From positions 62,001 to 126,000 of the forward strand of contig JASGJE010000007.1 in NCBI GenBank assembly GCA_049840875.1: a stretch of 64,000 nt of DNA, given 5' to 3'. Positions 57,991-64,000 of this stretch are shown piece by piece; within the stretch, counting starts at the first letter, position 1; each line of letters begins with the position of its first letter. Under the pieces are notes generated by a model. The model searched no databases, was not told the origin of the DNA, and was given only the letters and a program-made list of their open reading frames with translations. The DNA is from JAFDYH01 sp049840875. Lineage in GTDB: Bacteria > Bacteroidota > Bacteroidia > Chitinophagales > Chitinophagaceae. The position numbers and the translations under genes were made by a program.

Positions 57991-58154
57991 AGTGAATACC
58001 ATGTGAATAAAATATAACTTTTTCACAAAAAGAATGCAAGGCGATCTATCACATTTTTCAATTATAATTTTTCCCCAACGTGTTATTAACTAAATCCGGT
58101 CAAGGGTTAACATAGAATTAATTTTAGCACGCATTTGGTTACTTGATTACTGAA

Positions 58155-58345
58155 TTTTCAGGAAATCAGGATGAAAAGGGAAGACTGGTGAAATTCCAGC
58201 GCTATCCCCGTAGCTGTAAGGCGGCCTCTCCAAACCTCTCCAAAAGAGAGGCTTTAGAAGAAGCTTTAAAATAGCCACTGTTCCTTATCAAAGAGAATGG
58301 GAAGGCAATAAAGTTTGGCCCCAAGCCAGAAGACCTGCCAAACGC
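58155..58345 (+). promoter_or_regulatory. Cobalamin riboswitch 2 (upstream of nrdBA)
   Basis: Contains AAAAGGGAAGACTGGTG, CCAGCGCTATCCCCGTAG, GCCACTGTTCC, GGGAAGGC and the B12 box GCCAGAAGACCTGCC at 58325-58339. A GGCCTCTCC palindrome (58220-58254) is in the variable stem. The next gene is nrdB at 58490, on the same strand. Confidence 0.95.
58220..58254. repeat. GGCCTCTCC-type palindromic repeat inside riboswitch 2
   Basis: GGCGGCCTCTCCAAACC ... AAAAGAGAGGCTTT in the same stem position as the repeat in riboswitch 1. Confidence 0.75.
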
Positions 58346-58489
58346 AACGATCACACTGTTTGCTTTCGGGTGAAAAGCGTGGTGACATTCCAACCGACAG
58401 TTTCCGCTGTTCAGGATTTTCATCGCCTCATTTGTTCCCGGCCTGCAGTTTTTGAATTTGATTATTTATCTCAAAAGATTGATTATATC

Positions 58490-59464
58490 ATGGCCCAGGA
58501 ACCATTGCTACAAGAGAATAAAGACCGGTTCGTTCTCTTCCCTATCACACACCAGGATATCTGGAAAATGTACAAGCAGCACGAAGCAAGCTTCTGGACT
58601 GCTGAAGAAATCGATTTGCAGCCAGACCTTGTAGACTGGAACTCGAAGTTGAATGATGACGAACGTTTCTTTATCAAAAACGTGCTGGCCTTTTTTGCAG
58701 CAAGTGATGGCATCGTAAACGAAAACCTTGCCGTAAACTTTCTGCAGGAAGTTCAGTATCCTGAAGCACGATGTTTTTATGGCTTCCAGGTGATGATGGA
58801 GAATATTCACAGCGAAACCTATTCGCTGTTGATTGATACCTATATAAAAGATCCGGTGGAAAAAGATCATTTGCTGCGTGCAATTGATACCATTCCTTGT
58901 GTGAAAGATAAAGCAGACTGGGCGCTGCGCTGGATCAGTAAAGGTTCTTTTGCTGAAAGATTGATAGCATTTGCTGCAGTAGAAGGCATCTTCTTCAGCG
59001 GAAGTTTCTGCTCTATTTTCTGGCTGAAGAAAAGAGGGTTAATGCCCGGACTGAGTTTCGCCAATGAATTGATCAGTCGCGATGAAGGCTTGCATTGCGA
59101 TTTCGCATGCCTGTTATATACGCAGCATCTCGTAAGCCAATTGTCCAAAGAAACTGTACAAACGATCATCGCTGATGCGGTGCGGATTGAAAAAGAATTT
59201 GTATCGAGTGCATTACCCGTACGCCTGATCGGTATGAACTCCGACCTGATGTGCCAGTATATCGAGTTTGTAGCGGATCGTTTGTTATTGGCGCTTGGTT
59301 GTAACAAAATATTCAACGCAACGAATCCCTTTGATTTCATGGAATTAATATCCCTGCAGGGCAAAACGAATTTCTTTGAGAAAAGAGTGGGAGAATACCA
59401 GAAATCGGGCGTGATGAGTAGTAATTCAAAAGAAGAAACATTTTCATTTACGGACGACTTTTAA
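58490..59464 (+). CDS. nrdB: Class Ia ribonucleoside-diphosphate reductase, beta subunit
   Basis: 324 aa from ATG 58490 (MAQEPLLQENKDRFVLFPI); an upstream ATG at 58370 lies inside the riboswitch leader and is rejected. Ligands and radical site are seen in EASFWTAEEIDL, NVLAFFAASDGIVNENL, MENIHSETYSLLID (Tyr radical region) and ISRDEGLHCDFA. With NrdA it makes deoxynucleotides in aerobic cells and does not need B12. Riboswitch control suggests it is lowered when cobalamin is present. Confidence 0.95.
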   Translation: MAQEPLLQENKDRFVLFPITHQDIWKMYKQHEASFWTAEEIDLQPDLVDWNSKLNDDERFFIKNVLAFFAASDGIVNENLAVNFLQEVQYPEARCFYGFQVMMENIHSETYSLLIDTYIKDPVEKDHLLRAIDTIPCVKDKADWALRWISKGSFAERLIAFAAVEGIFFSGSFCSIFWLKKRGLMPGLSFANELISRDEGLHCDFACLLYTQHLVSQLSKETVQTIIADAVRIEKEFVSSALPVRLIGMNSDLMCQYIEFVADRLLLALGCNKIFNATNPFDFMELISLQGKTNFFEKRVGEYQKSGVMSSNSKEETFSFTDDF

Positions 59465-59470
59465 GTGTTT

Positions 59471-59579
59471 AAGGTTTAAAAAGTTTAATGGTTTAAGGTT
59501 ATTTCAAAAGGGAAAGATTTTTCCTGTTCCTTCGACACCCAAAACTTTAAACTTCTTAAACATTAAACCTGAAACCTTT
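59471..59579. repeat. GTTTAA-rich inverted repeat between nrdB and nrdA
   Basis: AAGGTTTAAAAAGTTTAAT ... (59471-59500) faces AAAACTTTAAACTTCTT ... AACCTTT (59541-59579) as an imperfect inverted repeat. It fills the nrdB-nrdA spacer. Confidence 0.6.
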
Positions 59580-59623
59580 ATAAACCTGTTATCATCTACT
59601 AACCCCCCAATAAACTCTAACCC

Positions 59624-61993
59624 ATGTTTGTATTCAAAAGAAACGGTAAGAAAGAGCCGGTTCACTTCGACAAAATCACCAGCCGCATTCACAAGCTGAG
59701 CTATGGATTAAATCTTCAGTATGCCGACCTGATCCAGATTTCGCAGAAAGTAATCCAGGGAATTTATGAAGGTGTTACCACTACCGAACTGGATAACCTT
59801 GCTGCGGAAACTGCTGCGTCGTTTACCACAAGACATCCTGACTTTGCCGTATTGGCTGCACGCATTGCAGTAAGTAACCTGCATAAGAACACATTGAAAA
59901 GCTTTTCAGAGACTGCAACGCTTTTATACCAATACATTGATAAAAAGAGTGGGGATAGAGCATCGATGATAGCAGAAGACGTTTATGCGATCATTGAACA
60001 ACATAAAGACCGGATTGATGCCGCTCTTATTTATGAACGTGACTATCATTTCGATTACTTCGGGTTTAAAACACTGGAAAAAAGTTATTTATTAAGGGTT
60101 AATAAGAAAATAGTAGAACGGCCGCAACATTTATTTATGCGTGTTGCCATTGGTATTCACAAACATGATATTGATGCAGCTATCGAAACCTACAACCTGA
60201 TGAGTGAAAAATGGTTTACACATGCCACTCCTACTCTCTTCAACGCGGGTACACCAAAACCGCAAATGTCTTCTTGTTTCTTATTAACAATGAAAGACGA
60301 TAGCATCAGCGGCATTTTCGATACATTGAAACAAACAGCATTGATTTCACAGGGTGCAGGGGGCGTTGGTTTAAGCATCCAGAATATCCGTGCAACAGGT
60401 AGTTATATTAAAGGAACGAATGGTACAAGTAATGGGTTAGTACCGATGTTGCGTGTATTTAATGATACAGCAAGATATGTTGACCAGGGTGGTGGTAAAC
60501 GCAAAGGCTCTTTCAGTGTATATATTGAGCCCTGGCATGCAGACATTTTCGAATTCCTGGAGTTGAGAAAAAATCATGGTAAGGAAGAAATGAGAGCAAG
60601 AGATCTGTTCCTTGCATTGTGGATTCCCGACCTGTTTATGAAACGTGTGAAAGATAATGAGCAATGGAGTTTATTCTGTCCCAATGAAGCAAAGGGATTA
60701 GAAAATGTACATAGTGAAGAATTTGAAAAATTATACCTCAGTTACGAAGCAAAAGGACTGGCCCGTAAAACATTACCAGCACGTGACCTGTGGAATGCAA
60801 TACTGGAAGCTCAGATAGAAACCGGAACTCCTTATATGTTGTATAAGGATTCAGCAAATAAGAAGAGTAACCATCAGCATCTTGGCACTATCCGCAACAG
60901 TAATCTTTGTACAGAGATCATTGAATACTGCTCTGCAGATGAAGTTGCGGTTTGCAACCTGGCGAGTATTTCTCTGCCACGTTTCGCAACCGGTAAGAAC
61001 TTTGATTTCAAAAAATTATTTGAGATCACAAAAGTTATCACAAGAAACCTGAACAAGATTATTGACGGTAATTTTTATCCTATTCCGGAAACAAAGAACA
61101 GTAACCTCCGCCATCGGCCGATTGGCATCGGTGTGCAGGGATTAGCAGATACTTTCTGTTTGCTACGTTTACCATTTGAAAGTGAAGAAGCAAGAATACT
61201 GAACAAGAACATTTTTGAAACTATTTACTTCGGTGCTATGACTGCTTCATTGGAGCTCGCAAAAGAGCAGGGAGCTTATGAATCATTTGCAGGTTCACCG
61301 TTATCAAAAGGTGTTTTCCAGTTTGATATGTGGGATGTAACCCCAACTGACCGTTGGGATTGGGAAGGCTTGCGCAAAGAAGTAATGGAACATGGTGTTC
61401 GTAATTCATTGTTGCTTGCGCCAATGCCGACAGCTTCCACTTCACAAATACTTGGTAATAATGAGTGCTTCGAGCCGTTCACAAGTAATATCTACAATCG
61501 CCGTGTATTAAGTGGAGAATTTGTGGTAGTAAATAAACATTTGCTTCGCGACCTGGTTGATCTCGGTATCTGGAACGATTCCATTAAGAATAAACTGATC
61601 GCGGCAAATGGTTCAGTACAGAACATTGCAGAAGTACCGGCGAATTTAAAAGATCTGTATAAAACAGTTTGGGAAATAAAACAGCGTACGTTGATTGATA
61701 TGTCGAAAGATCGTGGCGCTTATATCTGCCAGTCGCAATCGCTCAACCTGTTTGTTGATCAACCTAATTTTGCAAAACTCACCAGCATGCATTTTTATGC
61801 ATGGGAAAGTGGTTTGAAAACAGGTATGTATTACCTGCGTACAAAAGCTGCAGCAGATGCTATCAAGTTTACAGTGGATCAAATGGCGTTGCAGAAAGAA
61901 ATGCCTGTAATGGTATCAGATATCGAAGTACAACAAGCTGAAATAGCTTGCTCTTTAGATAATCGTGAAGCATGCGAAAGTTGCAGCGGTTGA
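59624..61993 (+). CDS. nrdA: Ribonucleoside-diphosphate reductase, alpha subunit
   Basis: 789 aa. N-terminal ATP-cone (FVFKRNGKKEPVHFDKI, dATP/ATP control), substrate domain with FNAGTPKPQMSSCFLLTMKD, catalytic NNECFEPFTSNIYNRR and CTEIIEYC, GIGVQGLADTFCLL, PMPTASTSQILGN, and the C-terminal reducing Cys pair in EACESCSG. Co-directional with nrdB, 160 bp downstream. Followed by a strong terminator. Confidence 0.97.
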   Translation: MFVFKRNGKKEPVHFDKITSRIHKLSYGLNLQYADLIQISQKVIQGIYEGVTTTELDNLAAETAASFTTRHPDFAVLAARIAVSNLHKNTLKSFSETATLLYQYIDKKSGDRASMIAEDVYAIIEQHKDRIDAALIYERDYHFDYFGFKTLEKSYLLRVNKKIVERPQHLFMRVAIGIHKHDIDAAIETYNLMSEKWFTHATPTLFNAGTPKPQMSSCFLLTMKDDSISGIFDTLKQTALISQGAGGVGLSIQNIRATGSYIKGTNGTSNGLVPMLRVFNDTARYVDQGGGKRKGSFSVYIEPWHADIFEFLELRKNHGKEEMRARDLFLALWIPDLFMKRVKDNEQWSLFCPNEAKGLENVHSEEFEKLYLSYEAKGLARKTLPARDLWNAILEAQIETGTPYMLYKDSANKKSNHQHLGTIRNSNLCTEIIEYCSADEVAVCNLASISLPRFATGKNFDFKKLFEITKVITRNLNKIIDGNFYPIPETKNSNLRHRPIGIGVQGLADTFCLLRLPFESEEARILNKNIFETIYFGAMTASLELAKEQGAYESFAGSPLSKGVFQFDMWDVTPTDRWDWEGLRKEVMEHGVRNSLLLAPMPTASTSQILGNNECFEPFTSNIYNRRVLSGEFVVVNKHLLRDLVDLGIWNDSIKNKLIAANGSVQNIAEVPANLKDLYKTVWEIKQRTLIDMSKDRGAYICQSQSLNLFVDQPNFAKLTSMHFYAWESGLKTGMYYLRTKAAADAIKFTVDQMALQKEMPVMVSDIEVQQAEIACSLDNREACESCSG

Positions 61994-62028
61994 TTGTCTG
62001 ATATTGTGCAATAATTAAAAACAATTTG

Positions 62029-62082
62029 ACCGGGAAGAAATAAGATGAAAAATAAAAGGCATCTTTCTTCCCGGTTTTTTTA
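62029..62082 (+). terminator. Terminator after nrdA
   Basis: ACCGGGAAGAAA / TTTCTTCCCGGT stem with a T run TTTTTTTAT directly after. Confidence 0.9.
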
Positions 62083-62094
62083 TTGCGCTTTTAA

Positions 62095-62322
62095 ATGAGT
62101 AAAAGTGAAATAAAATATTGTCCGCGCTGTTTGAAAGAATTTGGATGCAGCTCCGGAAACATTACAGAATGTCAATGTTTTGGAATACAACTAACTGCAG
62201 AACAAAGAACGTTTATTCAAGATCGCTATGACGATTGTCTTTGCAGCGATTGTCTTCGTCAATTGCAGGTTGACGCCGTTTTACCTAAAAAAGATTTACT
62301 GAAAAACATGAGTGAACGATAA
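62095..62322 (+). CDS. Cysteine-rich CWC family protein
   Basis: 75 aa. Cys pattern KYCPRCLKEFGCSSGNI, then TECQCFGIQL and CLCSDCLRQL matches the Cys_rich_CWC family (CPxC...C...C-x-C ... CxCxxC). Probable zinc binding. Function unknown. Stands between nrdA and marC in the same direction. Confidence 0.9.
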   Translation: MSKSEIKYCPRCLKEFGCSSGNITECQCFGIQLTAEQRTFIQDRYDDCLCSDCLRQLQVDAVLPKKDLLKNMSER

Positions 62323-62369
62323 CTACCATTACACTTTGACGATTCAGTTATCTTTGCACAAACTTTCTT

Positions 62370-62948
62370 ATGGCGTTCGATTTTAAAGAACTGCTTACTG
62401 TTACGTTTACATTATTTGCCGTTATTGATATTATTGGTTCAGTGCCGATATTGATTTCATTGAAACAAAAAATCGGTGGCATTAATGAGTTGAAGGCTAC
62501 CTTGATTTCCGGCGCCCTGATGATTTTGTTTCTTTATCTCGGTGAAAGTTTTCTTGGAATTCTCGGCCTCGATGTTCGTTCGTTTGCTGTTGGCGGTTCT
62601 ATTGTTATATTCATTTTAGGACTGGAGATGGTATTGGGCCTTGAATTTTTTAAAAGCGATAAAGATGTTTCTGCAGCCACAGTTGTACCGATAGCTTTTC
62701 CATTGATTGCGGGTTCCGGAACGTTGACTACAATCATGTCATTAAAAGCAAACTACAAAGAACCAAGTATTGTTATTGCCATACTGATTAATCTTGTTAT
62801 TGTATTCGTTGTTTTAAAGTCGTTAAATGTAATTGCCCGCCTGTTAGGTCCTGCCGGATTGATTGCAGTAAGAAAATTTTTTGGCGTAATATTGCTCGCC
62901 ATTGCGGTAAAGATCTTTGCAACAAATGCGCATGGATTAATTAAGTAA
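62370..62948 (+). CDS. MarC family integral membrane protein
   Basis: 192 aa with six predicted TM helices (LLTVTFTLFAVIDIIGSVPI at the start; VAVKIFATNAHGL at the end). VDIIGSVPI-like and VPIAFPLIAGSGTLTTIM are the MarC/UPF0056 signatures. Function unclear in this family. Preceded by TATCTTTG at 62349-62356, a possible -7 element. Confidence 0.93.
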   Translation: MAFDFKELLTVTFTLFAVIDIIGSVPILISLKQKIGGINELKATLISGALMILFLYLGESFLGILGLDVRSFAVGGSIVIFILGLEMVLGLEFFKSDKDVSAATVVPIAFPLIAGSGTLTTIMSLKANYKEPSIVIAILINLVIVFVVLKSLNVIARLLGPAGLIAVRKFFGVILLAIAVKIFATNAHGLIK

Positions 62949-62952
62949 TGTA

Positions 62953-63029
62953 AGATTTAGGATGTCGGATTTATGACTTCATTTCAGTTTTCAAAAAATC
63001 GTAAATCCAAAATCATACATCATAAATCG
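62953..63029. repeat. Imperfect inverted repeat between marC and tRNA-Arg
   Basis: AGATTTAGGATGTCGGATTT (from 62953) and the reverse of ...CCAAAATCATACATCATAAAT (to 63029) form a long imperfect hairpin. Confidence 0.55.
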
Positions 63030-63034
63030 ATTCT

Positions 63035-63106
63035 GGCCTCGTAGTACAATGGATAGTATAAGAGTTTCCGAAGCTCCAGATACAGGTTCGATTCCTGTCG
63101 AGGCTA
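63035..63106 (+). tRNA. tRNA-Arg (anticodon CCG)
   Basis: 72 bases. Acceptor GGCCTCG/CGAGGCT (first pair G-U), D-arm GTAC/GTAT, anticodon stem with loop TTCCGAA (anticodon CCG, reads CGG), T-arm ACAGG-TTCGATT-CCTGT, discriminator A. CCA is not encoded. Confidence 0.93.
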
Positions 63107-63131
63107 CTTACATCTTTTTAAGATGGCTATT

Positions 63132-63315
63132 CTATTCTTCAAGAACCTTTAACCGTTTTACATCTGATGTTTTCATACCACATACTTATTCTTCCAATTG
63201 TAAAACGTAGCTGCTGATATACCGTATTCCCGGCATATCTCTTTTGTCCAATACCACTTTCTTGTTGCTTAAGAATTGCGACAATCTGTGTCTCCGTAAA
63301 TCGTGTCCTTTTCAT
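63132..63315 (-). pseudogene. Remnant of IS3-family transposase orfA
   Basis: Starting at ATG 63315 the translation is MKRTRFTETQIVAILKQQES, the usual start of IS3-type OrfA. After a frame change the reading is KEICREYGISAATFYNWKNK (helix-turn-helix) and, after another, GMKTSDVKRLKVLEE, then a stop at 63132. The homologous order is kept but frames are broken, and orfB is absent. It directly follows the tRNA-Arg gene. Confidence 0.8.
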
Positions 63316-63780
63316 ACATAACAGTTTAAATTTATAGCTTTCACTCGGATTCTAAACTGTCTGATTTTTAGGGATACCTACATATTACAGCACTACCCCT
63401 TTCGGTCCCATTTTTATCACAAATAAATTAATCGCTAATATCATTGTTGGTAAACTAAATACTTACCAGTAATATTAATTAAATAAATGGAGTATATAAT
63501 ATATAATGGTTAATGTATTGTGTGGATGTGACGGGAGGTGCTTCTATATACATTCATTTTTTTCAATGTTTTTATATTCAACATTAATCATTAATTAGCC
63601 AATAGTTATACATACCATATCAAAATATGTAAAATAGCTTAAAACAATTTTCAACTCTTTTCGTCTTATTACCGATACTTTATTTCTAATTGCTTTTGTC
63701 GTATTTCCGCTTTTAGTAGCAAAAAAGTAATTCCTCAAGCATAGAATTCACAATATTCAAGCATCCTATTCAGCTATTCT
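63316..63780. other. AT-rich intergenic region, no gene seen
   Basis: About 465 bp between the IS3 remnant and the exported protein at 63781. No coding frame, tRNA or hairpin of note. Confidence 0.4.
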
Positions 63781-64000
63781 ATGAAAAAAAGTAGAATTAC
63801 AATTCCGTTATTAGCGTTATCAATCACCTTTGTACAATTAAATGTTAACGCCGCTACAATAACTCCAAGAGATTCCGGTTCATGTTTCATTGATACGTCT
63901 GTAAAAGGGTTTCCATTATCACTACCTGTAGAAACTGGCGTATTTCAGCTTATTTCGCATGGCCGCCCAGGCGAGCTGCTGATAGAAGGCCAATGGAAAA
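63781..64000 (+). CDS. Exported protein, cut by right window edge (possible DUF4347-type start)
   Basis: 73 residues visible. Signal peptide (MKKSRITIPLLALSITFVQL, ends near VNAA). Then CFIDTSVKGFPLSLPVETGV and FQLISHGRPGELLIEGQW; the ISHGxPGxLxI pattern resembles the DUF4347 domain found at the N-terminus of large secreted adhesin-like proteins. Only the beginning is visible, so the family is tentative. Confidence 0.55.
   Translation, partial: MKKSRITIPLLALSITFVQLNVNAATITPRDSGSCFIDTSVKGFPLSLPVETGVFQLISHGRPGELLIEGQWK

Noticed and set aside
58370..58489. Upstream in-frame ATG at 58370 as nrdB start
   Set aside because: It lies in the leader just after the B12 box and the 40 added residues do not match NrdB; ATG 58490 gives the normal N-terminus.

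Overview
The window is a chromosomal segment from a member of the Bacteroidota, most likely the Chitinophagales/Chitinophagaceae. The evidence is a complete gldKLMN set (type IX secretion and gliding motor), TonB-dependent receptors, Bacteroidota-specific families (DUF4783, DUF4271), an HTH_17 excisionase-type protein, weak Shine-Dalgarno use with several GTG/TTG starts, and TAnnTTTG-like promoter elements. All calls come from reading the sequence and recalling protein families; no database search was run.

The left third (1 to about 17.8 kb) is AT-rich accessory DNA. It opens with a glycan or sulfation cassette: a truncated nucleotide-sugar transferase, a sulfotransferase, a GT4 glycosyltransferase, and an APS kinase that would supply the sulfotransferase's donor PAPS. 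Next is a four-frame, minus-strand operon for an envelope CHAT (caspase-like) system: an exported 228-aa protein, a 4-TM membrane protein, and a giant TPR/beta-propeller protein whose reading frame runs by a single-base shift into a CHAT protease. Just upstream lies a lipoprotein papain-like (C1A) protease, also split by a frameshift, then a secreted repeat protein that is frameshifted near its end. Four one-base homopolymer shifts fall in this region and none was seen in the housekeeping half, which suggests decay, phase-variation-like switching, or local sequence error.

From 17 to 24 kb there is a mosaic: gene remnants, an alpha/beta hydrolase, an internally deleted GNAT acetyltransferase, a class C beta-lactamase-like lipoprotein, a Kelch-type secreted protein, a zinc-peptidase-like protein with a Big_5 domain, and an orphan excisionase-like protein next to the 3' end of mnmE. 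This could be an old integrated element.

From 24 to 63 kb the content is mainly housekeeping: mnmE, SUI1/YciH, nadC, DUF4783, gpmI, an ECF sigma factor with a membrane-anchored partner, uvrC, gldN/M/L/K, a YyaL thioredoxin protein, hemD, DUF4271, an Omp85-type protein, hemW, gpsA, an MFP/TolC efflux pair, a Cys/Met PLP enzyme with an amino-acid permease, and a TonB receptor. Two cobalamin riboswitches follow, one before a BtuB-like receptor and one before class Ia ribonucleotide reductase (nrdB, nrdA). The end holds a CWC cysteine-rich protein, MarC, tRNA-Arg(CCG), a decayed IS3-type orfA and the start of an exported protein. Several families of short palindromic repeats are scattered through this part, some inserted inside coding sequences (hemW, probably nadC) and inside the variable stem of both riboswitches.
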